From NAK19 sp034434515 (GTDB lineage Bacteria; Chloroflexota; Anaerolineae; Anaerolineales; UBA4823), in NCBI GenBank assembly GCA_034434515.1, contig DAOTZA010000084.1, positions 9,554 through 73,553 on the forward strand: DNA of 64,000 nt. The letters are read 5' to 3'. The notes under the pieces are model-generated. The model saw only the letters and a program-made list of their open reading frames with translations, did not search any database and was not told the DNA's origin. Of the stretch, positions 33,485 to 42,289 are shown one piece after another. The number at the start of each line of letters is the position of its first letter. Position 1 is the first letter of the stretch. The translations under genes and the position numbers were made by a program.

Positions 33485-33667
33485 TTACTCACTTTTCGCC
33501 AGGGTGCGAATGCACTTGGCACACAATACTTTGCGTATCTTTTTCCCTCCTTCATAAAGGCTCACGACCTGCAAATTCGGGCGAAAGGTGCGATTCGTGG
33601 CTTTTTTCGACCACGGTCGATTTTGTCCAAATACGGTTTTCTTTCCGCAATGTTCACATTTAGCCAT
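33485..33667 (-). CDS. rpmB: 50S ribosomal protein L28
   Basis: A 60-residue basic ribosomal protein. It has two CxxC-type pairs (CEHCGK and CAKCIR), making it the zinc-binding (C+) form of L28, and the middle segment TNRTFRPNLQ is the family core. A strong promoter (33721-33749) and a GGAAGTGAG site precede it. It is divergent from the Asp23 gene, an order (rpmB next to asp23/fakA) also known in Firmicutes. Confidence 0.93.
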   Translation of the reverse strand: MAKCEHCGKKTVFGQNRPWSKKATNRTFRPNLQVVSLYEGGKKIRKVLCAKCIRTLAKSE

Positions 33668-33720
33668 AAGCTCACTTCCTATCCATTAAACTTAAAGTCT
33701 TGCCTTTACAGAGCAGGCGA

Positions 33721-33749
33721 AGTTTACCATAATTCGCATCTCTTGGCAA
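33721..33749 (-). promoter_or_regulatory. Strong promoter for rpmB
   Basis: On the minus strand: TTGCCA, a 17-base spacer ending in TGG, and TAAACT. Both core hexamers and the extended -10 TG are present, 53 bases before the start codon. Confidence 0.7.
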
Positions 33750-33780
33750 GCATGATGGTTAATTATTCCAGAGGTAGTGT

Positions 33781-34137
33781 ATGACAAAAGAAGTCCTTCC
33801 CCTTGGAACTATTTACGTATCCCCTCGCGTGATTGCCACCATTGCCTATCAGGCTGCGCTGCAATCCTACGGAGTGGTCGGTCTCGCACATAAAAATTTT
33901 TTCTATGGCGTCAGCCATAAACTGGTTAAGGATCCCTTACATGGCGTTGAGGTGCATTACGATGGGGTCGAAATCCGCATTGATATCTATATTATCGTTG
34001 AGTACGGTACCCGCATTTCTGCAGTTGCCTCCAGCGTTCGGGACACGGTGCGATATCAGGTTGAAAAAGCCTTGGGACTGCCCGTCGCGTGTGTGAACGT
34101 ACACGTGCGTGGTTTGCGAATCAGCGAGGTAGATTAA
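33781..34137 (+). CDS. Asp23/Gls24 family envelope stress protein
   Basis: A 118-residue small alpha/beta protein of the Asp23 (DUF322) family. It is recognised by the opening GTIYVSPRVIATIAYQAA, the central strand repeat and the late VASSVRDTVRYQVEKALGL. In Firmicutes such proteins attach to the membrane and affect cell-envelope stress. As in many genomes it sits directly upstream of fakA (30-base gap), hinting at a link with fatty acid or envelope homeostasis. Confidence 0.88.
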   Translation: MTKEVLPLGTIYVSPRVIATIAYQAALQSYGVVGLAHKNFFYGVSHKLVKDPLHGVEVHYDGVEIRIDIYIIVEYGTRISAVASSVRDTVRYQVEKALGLPVACVNVHVRGLRISEVD

Positions 34138-34167
34138 CGGTGTGCCCCACATGGCGAGGAGTCGTTT

Positions 34168-35853
34168 ATGAGGATTGAAAAAGAGAGAGGACAAAGTCCA
34201 GATCACGCCCCAAGAGCGAAAGAGCAAGTGAACGGAGCAGTTTTGAAGCTCATGGTCGAGGCAGGGTTAACCTGGCTTCGCACCAACCAGCAAATTGTCA
34301 ATTCATTAAATGTTTTTCCTGTTCCCGATGGCGACACCGGCACCAATATGGTGTTGACCATGCAAGCAGCATACGAGGAAATATCGAATGGCAAAGAGAA
34401 CAACTTTGGCAAAGTTGCTCACGCCATTGCCCATGGTGCGCTCATGGGCGCCAGAGGGAATTCTGGCGTCATTCTCTCCCAAATCTGGCGGGGATTTGCC
34501 CGTGCGGTGGATAACATCGAAACGCTCGATGTTCCCACTTTTGTCAAAGCTCTGGCTTCCGCCAGAGATACAGCCTACAAAGGTGTGGTAAGACCCGTAG
34601 AAGGCACCATCTTGACCGTGATCAAGGATGTAGCCACAGCCGCTCAGGAAGCCCTCCCAGAAACCAACGATCTCCTTCAACTCCTGGAAAGAATCGTTAA
34701 AGCTGCAGATGACTCTGTGCAGCGAACCCCTGAACTGTTACCGGTGCTCAAAGAAGCAGGAGTTGTTGATTCGGGTGGAAAAGGGCTTTTCTTTATTCTT
34801 GAAGGAATGTTGCGCTATGCCAAAGGCATGCCCTTAGATGCACCCACTTCTACCGTAATGCCCATTGCCTCCATGAATTTACAGCGGACAATGGAAATTA
34901 TTGAACCCGGCCAGGATGTAGAAGTTGTGATTGATTTCCGTCCCTACAATAAACTCGATATTGAAACTTTTTATCGCGACTTAGAAAAAATGGGCACGTC
35001 GATTCAATTGGGTGAAGGGGATGGAATCTATCGGCTTCACATTCACGTTTCCGATGGACGGCAGTATGAACCGATTGAATACGTCAAGCAAGTGGGCATC
35101 TTCACGAAAGTTGCAATGGAAAACCTTGCCGCTCAAATGGAGCAAAGCGAAGAGAAAAGTGGGATTGCTCAACTGACGCTTGCGCCAGTCGAGCCAGGCC
35201 AAATCGCAGCCGTAGCGGTTGCGCCTGGGCCAGGCATCGCCAGAGTTTTTGCCAGTCTCGGCGCGGCTGCCATTGTTCACGGCGGGCAGACGATGAACCC
35301 CTCAACCCAGGAAATCCTCTCAGCCTTTGAAAATCTGCCGACAGACAAAATTGTCATATTACCCAATAACAAAAATATCATCCGTACTGCGGAAGCAGCT
35401 AAAGAATTAACCGTCAAAAAGGTAGCCGTCATTCCCAGTCGCTCAGTCCCCCAGGGTTTGGCTGCTATTATGCATTTGTCTCCCCATGAAGACTTCAATA
35501 CCGTCATCAGTGAAATGGAAGAAGCCTTGCTTCAAGTCGAAACTGGCGAGATTACCCGCGCAACCCGCAGCGTTGAAATTGACGGAATCTCAGTCAAAGA
35601 AGGTGAATTTATCGCATTGCACAACGGAAATCTTGTCGCCGCCTCGTCCTCCTTGAAGGACATCACCTTAGAGTTGTTGCAAATTGCTCATGCCGATCAC
35701 TTTGAACTAATCACCTTGTTTTACGGCAAAGATCTCACCAAACAAGAAGCCAATCAGATCGCCGATGAAATCCGCTTTGCGTATCCAGAACAGGAAATAG
35801 AAGTACAGGATGGAGGCCAGCCCCATTATTACTTTATTATCTCGATCGAATAA
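34168..35853 (+). CDS. fakA: Fatty acid kinase catalytic subunit, DAK2-domain fusion protein (FakA/YloV)
   Basis: A 561-residue protein that phosphorylates fatty acids held by DegV-type FakB proteins, giving acyl phosphate for phospholipid synthesis. The DAK2 ATP-binding domain (about 20-215) has NVFPVPDGDTGTNM with its metal-binding aspartates and GARGNSGVILSQI. A middle domain and a C-terminal FakA/DegV-like domain (about 330-555) complete the standard architecture. Two DegV-family genes follow at once, so the whole fatty acid kinase unit is present in one operon. Confidence 0.92.
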   Translation: MRIEKERGQSPDHAPRAKEQVNGAVLKLMVEAGLTWLRTNQQIVNSLNVFPVPDGDTGTNMVLTMQAAYEEISNGKENNFGKVAHAIAHGALMGARGNSGVILSQIWRGFARAVDNIETLDVPTFVKALASARDTAYKGVVRPVEGTILTVIKDVATAAQEALPETNDLLQLLERIVKAADDSVQRTPELLPVLKEAGVVDSGGKGLFFILEGMLRYAKGMPLDAPTSTVMPIASMNLQRTMEIIEPGQDVEVVIDFRPYNKLDIETFYRDLEKMGTSIQLGEGDGIYRLHIHVSDGRQYEPIEYVKQVGIFTKVAMENLAAQMEQSEEKSGIAQLTLAPVEPGQIAAVAVAPGPGIARVFASLGAAAIVHGGQTMNPSTQEILSAFENLPTDKIVILPNNKNIIRTAEAAKELTVKKVAVIPSRSVPQGLAAIMHLSPHEDFNTVISEMEEALLQVETGEITRATRSVEIDGISVKEGEFIALHNGNLVAASSSLKDITLELLQIAHADHFELITLFYGKDLTKQEANQIADEIRFAYPEQEIEVQDGGQPHYYFIISIE

Positions 35854-35883
35854 GGATAGCGCTCGCAAAAGTGGGTGATCTCT

Positions 35884-36738
35884 ATGCAAAAAATTTGTAT
35901 CGTCACCGATACAACCGCCCAATTCCCAAAATTCAAGGATGGGTGGCAAGAAATGGTAAAAATCCTGCCGATCAGTCCGGGAGGAGAGACTGTTCACCCG
36001 CATCCACCAGAACGAAGTCGGAGTTCGGTGGAAGACTACGCTCCACATCCCTTATTTCTGGGCGGGGAGGAGCAAAACAAATTAAAAATCTTTCTCTCCG
36101 GTTTAGCTTACGAATATCAACAAGTATTTTGTTTATTGCCTACGAAAACCCTTTTCCCTTCCTTTGGGATGGTCACACAAACTCTGGAGCAGATAAATCT
36201 GCCCTCAGTTTTTACGATCATCGATACGCGTAGTCTGGGGTATGGATTGGGATGGTTAATTCAGACTTGCGCCGACTTTGTCTGCCGGAGTGTAAACCCC
36301 GGTGAAATCAAACGATACCTGCACTACAAAATCCCCCGCATTTATACATTAATCTACCTTCCCAATCTCATTAACCTCAGCCGCTCAAAAATTCTCGACC
36401 CCGATCAGGCTTTCATCGGCGATTACCTTGGCATTCACCCCCTTGTATTATTAGAAAACGATCAGATCGTTCCCTATCAAAAAGCCCGCAATTTCAAAAA
36501 CGTTGCCGATCGTGTTCTCGAATATGCTCATGAATTCACTCGAATCGAATATGTTGGCTTACACTTTGGCATCTCAATTGGCATCTCAGAAAGAAAGAAT
36601 TTACAAAACCGCTTTCAAATCTTGCTCTCCCAAAACTCGCTCGATACCCAAGTCATGAGTCCCTACCTGAATCACGTTTTAGGTGATCAATCGATTTGTG
36701 TGATTTTGATAGAAAGTGATTCAAGACATGAAATCTAA
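35884..36738 (+). CDS. Divergent DegV-family (FakB-like) protein
   Basis: 284 residues from the ATG at 35884 (a GTG nine bases earlier is possible), 30 bases after fakA. It has the DegV opening strand (IVTDTTAQF), the central TIIDTRSLGYGLGWL helix region and the second-domain pattern, so the two-domain DegV fold is kept. The usual fatty-acid-carboxylate loop is changed: where its neighbour has SGRLSG this protein has LFPSFG, and an extra Pro/His/Arg-rich insert lies near residues 35-50. It may bind a different lipid or be a regulatory partner. Confidence 0.72.
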   Translation: MQKICIVTDTTAQFPKFKDGWQEMVKILPISPGGETVHPHPPERSRSSVEDYAPHPLFLGGEEQNKLKIFLSGLAYEYQQVFCLLPTKTLFPSFGMVTQTLEQINLPSVFTIIDTRSLGYGLGWLIQTCADFVCRSVNPGEIKRYLHYKIPRIYTLIYLPNLINLSRSKILDPDQAFIGDYLGIHPLVLLENDQIVPYQKARNFKNVADRVLEYAHEFTRIEYVGLHFGISIGISERKNLQNRFQILLSQNSLDTQVMSPYLNHVLGDQSICVILIESDSRHEI

Positions 36739-37570
36739 ATCCGCGATTGCCATAGTTACCGATAGCACAGCAGATATTCCCGATGAGCTACTGGCACAAC
36801 ATGAGATCTATATGGTAAACAATTACATTATCATCGAAGGAAAAAGCTACGAGGACCGCAAGGACATCTCTCGGGAAGAATTCTACACTGCTTTACCGAA
36901 CCTGAAGAGCTTTCCTACAACTGCCACTGCTCCATCTGGCATCTACCAGGCGCTTTACGAACAGTTACTCTCACAAGGGAAAGAAGTAATTCTCTCGATC
37001 CACGTCTCCGGACGGCTGAGTGGAATTTTGAATGCTGCCTCCGCAGCAGCCAACTCTTTTGTTAACCGCGTCAAAGTCATCGATAGCCTTAATGTCAGTA
37101 TGGGTTTGGGCTTCCAGGTGCTCGCTGCGGCAGAAGCGGCGCGTCAGGGAGCAAGCGTTGAAGCCATCCTCTCCCTGTTGGATGAGCTTCGCAAACGGAT
37201 CAAGCTGATAGCGATGCTTGACACTGTCGAATATCTGCATCGGAGTGGGCGGGTATCGTGGGCAAAAGCCCGCCTCGGAGAGTTATTGCGCATCAAACCC
37301 TTCGTGGAAGTCCTAAACGGACAGGTCTTAAGTTTGGGGGAAACTCGCACCTATCAAAAAGGGTTTACTCGGATTGTCGAAATCATCCGCCGCATTAGCC
37401 CACTGGAAAAGCTGGCTATCTTGCACACCAACGCCGAGGATCGCGCCCACCAACTGCTTGAAGAGATTAAAGACATCCTTCCAACGCAGGTTCTCACTGT
37501 AAACGTGACCTCTGTAATCGGATCACATGTTGGTCCGAATGTGCTCGGTTTCACTGCAATTCTCAAATAA
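36728..37570 (+). CDS. DegV-family fatty-acid-binding protein (FakB-like)
   Basis: 280 residues from the ATG at 36728, overlapping the previous gene's end by 11 bases. It has the full DegV set: VTDSTADIPDEL at the start, TATAPSG near residue 65, HVSGRLSGIL near 95, and DSLNVSMGLGF near 120. It should hold a fatty acid for FakA to phosphorylate. It is the better candidate of the two DegV proteins for a canonical FakB. RecG follows 28 bases later. Confidence 0.88.
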   Translation: MKSKSAIAIVTDSTADIPDELLAQHEIYMVNNYIIIEGKSYEDRKDISREEFYTALPNLKSFPTTATAPSGIYQALYEQLLSQGKEVILSIHVSGRLSGILNAASAAANSFVNRVKVIDSLNVSMGLGFQVLAAAEAARQGASVEAILSLLDELRKRIKLIAMLDTVEYLHRSGRVSWAKARLGELLRIKPFVEVLNGQVLSLGETRTYQKGFTRIVEIIRRISPLEKLAILHTNAEDRAHQLLEEIKDILPTQVLTVNVTSVIGSHVGPNVLGFTAILK

Positions 37571-37598
37571 TCCAGATTTGGCTGGTAAAATTATCCCA

Positions 37599-40064
37599 AT
37601 GAAGCCTTCTATCCAGAAACTGTATAACATCTTTCGCATCGAAGTCGAAAACCACTTCTTTAATCGTGCGGTCATCGGTGGTCTTGATCGCATCCTGGAG
37701 CGGTGGACAACAGAAGCCCGCCAGGATCAACTGGGCGAGGATGTCATTCAGGAAGTCCAATCCGCTCTGCAACGCTACCCAAAACTATCCACACAAGAAA
37801 GATCTCAGACGCTCGAAAGCCTGTGGAAGAGCTTGCAAAGCTCAACCGATGACATACCAGCCTTCCCGCAAGTTGTTTCTGAAAGTACCCCAAAAACAAT
37901 TTCACAACAGACACCTTTCGTCAAGACTGATCGCCCAAAAGAAGCAAGCGCGGGGATTGAAGGACCACTGGATCTCAAAGCTTTACAAGCCTCAATCAAG
38001 GTGTTGCCGGGTATTGGTCAGAAATACGCCAGCGTATTGGCGAAATTAGGCTTATTTACCCTCGAGGATTTACTTTACTATTTCCCGCGCCGCTATGATG
38101 ATTACTCAAATCTGAAGCCAATTCACAGCTTGCTCTATGGAGAAGAAGTTACGGTCATCGGTGTCATTCAGTCTGTCACAGAGCGAAAGTCGACTTCCAA
38201 ACGTTCCATTGTCGAAGCCGTGCTCACCGATGGCACGGGTGGAATTCGCATAACGATTTTTAATCAACCCTGGCAAGCTCAAAAGTTACAAATTGGCGAG
38301 CCATATGCCGTTGCAGGGCGCATCGATCAATATCTTGGGCGATTGGTTTTCGTCAATCCGGAAATCGAACCTCTGGACAAAGAGTTGTTACACAGCGGCC
38401 GCATTGTCCCCGTCTACCGTCTGACGGAAAACATTACCCAACGCTGGTTACGGCGCACGATCAAACAGGTAGTGGATCGCTATGCCCCCAAATTAGTCGA
38501 TTATATGCCAGCCTCCATCCGGCAGTCAGCTCAGTTGATGGAACTTTCCAAAGCCGTATCCCAGGCGCACTTCCCCGACTCCATGGAAAATCTTGAACAA
38601 GCCCGCTATCGTCTCGCATTTGACGAAATTTTCTTTTTACAAATGGGGGTTCTGCGCCACAAATACCAATGGCAACAACGACCTGGCCGTCCGTTCCATG
38701 CTCCCCCCTTCTGGCTTGAGCAGTTTAAAGCCATCCTGCCCTATGCTCTCACTCAAGCCCAAGAGCGAGCCTTGCATCAAGCCCTCAACGATTTAGCTTC
38801 AGGCAGACCGATGAACCGCTTGCTGCAAGGTGATGTTGGCTCAGGAAAAACCGTTGTCGCAGCCGGTATTGCAGCATTAATCGCCCATCATAACGCTCAA
38901 TCCGCTATCATGGCTCCAACCAGCATTTTAGCCGAACAGCATTATCGCACATTTCTCAAACTGCTGGCTGCAGCAGAAGAGTCTAACGAGCAGCAAAATC
39001 CGGTAAAGCTACCTGCTTCGGCCATTCGATTATTGACCGGCGCCACCCCGGATTCCGAACGAGACAAACTCTTTGAACAACTGGCAAACAATCAGATTAA
39101 AATCCTCATCGGCACCCATGCGCTGATCGAAGAAGCCATCCAATTTCACGACTTGCAATTTATCGTTGTAGACGAACAACACCGTTTTGGAGTAGAACAA
39201 CGGGCGCTGCTGCGCGCCAAAGGGGAAAATCCACACCTACTGGTCATGACAGCAACTCCTATCCCGCGCTCACTCGCCTTGACCATCTATGGCGACCTCG
39301 ACCTGACCCTTTTAGATGAAATGCCTCCCGGCAGACAACCCATCAATACGTTTGTCGTCTATCCTTACGAACGAGAACGGGTTTATCGTCTCATTGAATC
39401 GCAAGTTGAGCAAGGAAAACAAGCTTTTATCATCTACCCCTTGGTAGAAGAAAGCGAGAAAACCCAAAGCCTATCGGCGGTTGAAGAGTACAAACGTCTC
39501 CAACGGGAAGTATTTCCGAATCTCCGTTTAGGTTTACTACATGGACGTCTGAAAGCAGAGGAAAAAGAAGCGGTAATGTTACAGTTCCAACGCGGCGAGG
39601 TCCAAATTTTGGTCTCGACTTCGGTTGTTGAAGTCGGCGTTGACGTTCCTCAGGCAACGGTCATGGTTATCGAAGGTGCAAACCGCTTTGGATTAGCCCA
39701 ACTCCACCAGTTTCGAGGCCGGGTCGGGCGCGGCAATGATCCAGCGTATTGCGTCTTGATCCCTGAAACGGCTGACGAAGCTGAGAATGAACGACTAATG
39801 GTGATGGCTCAAACCCAGGATGGTTTTGTGTTAGCTGAACATGACCTCCGCCAGCGCGGCCCTGGCGATTTCCTAGGGACGCGACAGTCCGGCTTCGCCC
39901 AACTTCGTTTTGCCAACTTTACCAATTTACACCTGATCGAAAAGGTACGAGAGCATTCTCAAGCCCTTTTCAATGAAGACCCACTGCTGTCAAAACCCGA
40001 CCATCGCCTGCTGGCCGAAAGAATCGATCGCTTCTGGCAGGAAACCACCAGTGACATCAGTTAA
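37599..40064 (+). CDS. recG: ATP-dependent DNA helicase RecG
   Basis: Remodels stalled replication forks and Holliday junctions. The 821-residue form starts at 37599 and is longer than the ~690 of E. coli, owing to an N-terminal helical extension of about 130 residues. The wedge (OB-fold) domain lies about 190-290. The helicase domains follow, with Walker A (GDVGSGKTVV), the VVDEQHRFG box, TATPIPRSLA, and the C-terminal QFRGRVGRG. Its location after fakA and before coaD matches the order in many Gram-positives. Confidence 0.93.
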   Translation: MKPSIQKLYNIFRIEVENHFFNRAVIGGLDRILERWTTEARQDQLGEDVIQEVQSALQRYPKLSTQERSQTLESLWKSLQSSTDDIPAFPQVVSESTPKTISQQTPFVKTDRPKEASAGIEGPLDLKALQASIKVLPGIGQKYASVLAKLGLFTLEDLLYYFPRRYDDYSNLKPIHSLLYGEEVTVIGVIQSVTERKSTSKRSIVEAVLTDGTGGIRITIFNQPWQAQKLQIGEPYAVAGRIDQYLGRLVFVNPEIEPLDKELLHSGRIVPVYRLTENITQRWLRRTIKQVVDRYAPKLVDYMPASIRQSAQLMELSKAVSQAHFPDSMENLEQARYRLAFDEIFFLQMGVLRHKYQWQQRPGRPFHAPPFWLEQFKAILPYALTQAQERALHQALNDLASGRPMNRLLQGDVGSGKTVVAAGIAALIAHHNAQSAIMAPTSILAEQHYRTFLKLLAAAEESNEQQNPVKLPASAIRLLTGATPDSERDKLFEQLANNQIKILIGTHALIEEAIQFHDLQFIVVDEQHRFGVEQRALLRAKGENPHLLVMTATPIPRSLALTIYGDLDLTLLDEMPPGRQPINTFVVYPYERERVYRLIESQVEQGKQAFIIYPLVEESEKTQSLSAVEEYKRLQREVFPNLRLGLLHGRLKAEEKEAVMLQFQRGEVQILVSTSVVEVGVDVPQATVMVIEGANRFGLAQLHQFRGRVGRGNDPAYCVLIPETADEAENERLMVMAQTQDGFVLAEHDLRQRGPGDFLGTRQSGFAQLRFANFTNLHLIEKVREHSQALFNEDPLLSKPDHRLLAERIDRFWQETTSDIS

Positions 40065-40110
40065 GCGTTTTCAATTTTCTATCCTTTACCATCGGATTAA
40101 GTGAGGAAGT

Positions 40111-40635
40111 ATGATCCGCGCAGTTTTTCCTGGCACCTTCGACCCCATTCATTTCGGACATATTGACATTGCCAAAAGAGCAGCCAATCTGTTTGATGAA
40201 CTGGTGATCGCCGTTTACGACCGCCCTTTAAAAACGCTCTTGTTCTCGCCTCAAGAACGCATCCGCATGGCCCAGCAAACTTTTGACGGAAACCCCAAAA
40301 TTACCGTTATGGGATATAGCGGGTTGACCGTTGAATTTTGCCGCAAAATCAATGCCCAGGTGATTGTGCGCGGTTTACGGGTGTTTTCAGACTTCGAGTA
40401 TGAATTCCGCATGGCTTTGGCCAACCATCATCTTGCGCCGGAAATTGAGGTCGTCGCCTTCATCACCGCCGAAGAACATACTTTCTTATCATCCTCTACC
40501 GTCAGAGAAGTTGCTTCCCTGGGCGGTGATGTGAGCACAATGGTGCCGCCGCTGGTCGCTGAAGCGCTCAAACGTCGTTTCCGCGAGTTGGGCGAAAGCC
40601 AACAAATCGTTCCAACGACCTCCTTGCGCGATTGA
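40111..40635 (+). CDS. coaD: Phosphopantetheine adenylyltransferase
   Basis: The penultimate step of coenzyme A synthesis: transfer of AMP from ATP to 4'-phosphopantetheine. The 174-residue protein is slightly longer than the ~160 norm, with a polar tail. The nucleotidyltransferase motif is intact (PGTFDPIHFGH, with the HxGH), as are the RGLRVFSDFEYE loop and SSSTVREV. A GAGG ribosome site precedes the ATG. Confidence 0.94.
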   Translation: MIRAVFPGTFDPIHFGHIDIAKRAANLFDELVIAVYDRPLKTLLFSPQERIRMAQQTFDGNPKITVMGYSGLTVEFCRKINAQVIVRGLRVFSDFEYEFRMALANHHLAPEIEVVAFITAEEHTFLSSSTVREVASLGGDVSTMVPPLVAEALKRRFRELGESQQIVPTTSLRD

Positions 40636-40640
40636 TTTTT

Positions 40641-40664
40641 TGCAAGATTGGCCTGTATCTTGCA
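40641..40664. repeat. Inverted repeat after coaD
   Basis: TGCAAGA (40641-40647) pairs with TCTTGCA (40658-40664) around a 10-base loop. T-rich sequence lies before rather than after it on the plus strand, so it is a weak terminator candidate for coaD. The promoter of the next gene follows directly. Confidence 0.4.
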
Positions 40665-40671
40665 ATCTATG

Positions 40672-40700
40672 TTGACGAAAAGGCAGTTTGCGTGTAATCT
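40672..40700 (+). promoter_or_regulatory. Promoter of the SepIVA-like gene
   Basis: TTGACG (40672-40677), a 17-base spacer and TAATCT (40695-40700), 42 bases before the start codon. This indicates the gene is transcribed separately from coaD. Confidence 0.6.
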
Positions 40701-40742
40701 ATTGATAGTAGATTTAACCTCGCAAAATTAGGGAAGACTCAT

Positions 40743-41213
40743 ATGGATATCATGCATTTAATTGATCGTTTGGAGGAAGTGCTTAACGAAAGTCGCCAGT
40801 TACCTTTCACCCACAACATCATTGTGGATGAGGAACGAGTCTTCGAAATCATTGACCAAATGCGCGCCTTGATTCCCGAAGAAGTCAAAAAGGCGCAACA
40901 ACTTCTTGCCCAAAAAGATCGTATCCTAGCCCAAGCTCAGGAAGAAGCCAATCGCACCCTGGCAATTGCCAAAGAGAAACGAGACCAAATGGTCGAGCGT
41001 GAGGCCATTGTCCAGGCTGCCCATGCCCGTGCTGAACAAATTCTGGCGGAAGCCAAACTTGAACAAGAAAACACCCGCCGCGAAGCAGATGCCTACGTGT
41101 TAGAAACGCTGCGTCGTCTCGAGATGGAACTAGAGCGTTCCCTGACCCAGGTCCGCAACGGCATCAGCTACCTGCAAAGTGAGCGACTTCAAACTACCAA
41201 AGAAATCGAATAA
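40743..41213 (+). CDS. SepIVA/DivIVA-like coiled-coil protein
   Basis: A 156-residue, highly charged, mostly helical protein. An N-terminal ~50 residues (LIDRLEEVLNESRQLPFT and the following EIIDQMRALIPEEV) resemble the start of the actinobacterial septation protein SepIVA, where the same pattern of a short hairpin plus IDDIKDAIPGEL-like helix occurs. From residue 55 on it is a continuous coiled coil rich in Ala, Glu, Gln and Arg. It is often annotated as an F0 subunit B-like protein because of the coiled coil, but no membrane helix is present. A scaffold in cell division or polar growth is the best guess. Confidence 0.65.
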   Translation: MDIMHLIDRLEEVLNESRQLPFTHNIIVDEERVFEIIDQMRALIPEEVKKAQQLLAQKDRILAQAQEEANRTLAIAKEKRDQMVEREAIVQAAHARAEQILAEAKLEQENTRREADAYVLETLRRLEMELERSLTQVRNGISYLQSERLQTTKEIE

Positions 41214-41300
41214 ACAGGTAACTTTTTAACCCACTTTTTCTCAGGGTATTTTCCCCATTCCTGATTTCTCGACAAGATCACAAAAAAGGATTAGACTTTG

Positions 41301-41327
41301 TTTCCAGACAAGCTGGATTGCTGGAAA
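41301..41327 (+). repeat. Hairpin upstream of the cation transporter
   Basis: TTTCCAG (41301-41307) pairs with CTGGAAA (41321-41327); the first CCAG can also pair with an inner CTGG (41312-41315). It may be a leader structure or the remnant terminator of the upstream gene. No T-run follows. Confidence 0.35.
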
Positions 41328-41373
41328 TAAACGTTGCTGACTGCATTTAAGCTCATCAATTCAGGTGGTAAAC

Positions 41374-42273
41374 GTGAATCGTTCTTCACTAACCAAATAT
41401 GCCTGGTTGTCGATTGGGGCTGCCCTTAGCACGATTACGCTCAAGAGTATTGCCTATCTGATTACTGGCTCAGTCGGTTTACTTTCGGATGCTGCTGAGT
41501 CTCTGGTCAATCTTCTCGCTGCTATCATCACATTGGTGATGTTGATCATTGCGGCGCGGCCAGCCGATGAGCTACACAATTACGGCCACAGCAAAGCGGA
41601 ATACTTTGCTAGCTTTGCGGAGGGTTTTTTGATTTTGTTCGCTTCCCTGGGAATTATCTATTCGGCGGTACAACGCATCCTAAACCCTCAGCCACTCGAA
41701 CAAGTCCCTTTAGGATTGATCGTATCGGTGAGTGCTTCTCTGATCAATTATTTCGTTGCCCAAGTGTTACTCAAAGCCGGCAACAAATTCAACTCGATCA
41801 GCCTCGAAGCAGATGCGCATCATCTGATGACCGATGTTTACACCTCGGCTGGGGTACTCCTTGCTGTGGGTATTGTTGCAATCAGCGGTTGGTTTATCCT
41901 GGATCCAATCATCGCCTTACTGGTTGCTCTAAACATACTCCGCACGGCTTACGCTCTGTTGAAACGCTCCGTCTATGGTCTGATGGATACTGCGCTAAGC
42001 ATCGAAGACCAACAAACTGTTCAGACTATTTTCGAAAAATATCGCTCACAGGGTGTTCAATTTCATGCCTTACGTACCCGCCAGGCGGCCGGACGACGTT
42101 TTATCTCTTTTCACATCCTTGTTCCAGGTCACTGGTCAACCCATCGCAGTCACCATCTGGCTGAAGAAGTAGAAGCTGACATCCGGAAATCGCTCAACGG
42201 CGCAACGGTTTTTACGCATCTTGAACCGGTTGATGATCCACTCTCCTACCAGGATATCGAAATCGACCGCTAG
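41374..42273 (+). CDS. Cation diffusion facilitator family metal transporter
   Basis: 299 residues from the GTG at 41374, with AGGTGG just upstream; a GTG nine bases earlier is possible. It has five or six membrane helices (about 10-210), then a C-terminal cytoplasmic ferredoxin-like domain (about 210-295). The metal motif in helix 5 is HLMTD (HxxxD). In helix 2 the matching pair is E-x-x-x-N (ESLVN) rather than HxxxD or DxxxD, a pattern of one CDF subgroup whose metal is uncertain. YGHSKAEYFAS after helix 2 is a family constant. It exports divalent metal in exchange for protons. Confidence 0.88.
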   Translation: MNRSSLTKYAWLSIGAALSTITLKSIAYLITGSVGLLSDAAESLVNLLAAIITLVMLIIAARPADELHNYGHSKAEYFASFAEGFLILFASLGIIYSAVQRILNPQPLEQVPLGLIVSVSASLINYFVAQVLLKAGNKFNSISLEADAHHLMTDVYTSAGVLLAVGIVAISGWFILDPIIALLVALNILRTAYALLKRSVYGLMDTALSIEDQQTVQTIFEKYRSQGVQFHALRTRQAAGRRFISFHILVPGHWSTHRSHHLAEEVEADIRKSLNGATVFTHLEPVDDPLSYQDIEIDR

Positions 42274-42289
42274 CATCTGGCCATTTTCT

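Noticed and set aside
41374..42273. Loss of the helix 2 metal site in the CDF transporter
   Set aside because: The E-x-x-x-N pattern appears to be a subgroup feature rather than a defect, and the helix 5 HxxxD is intact.
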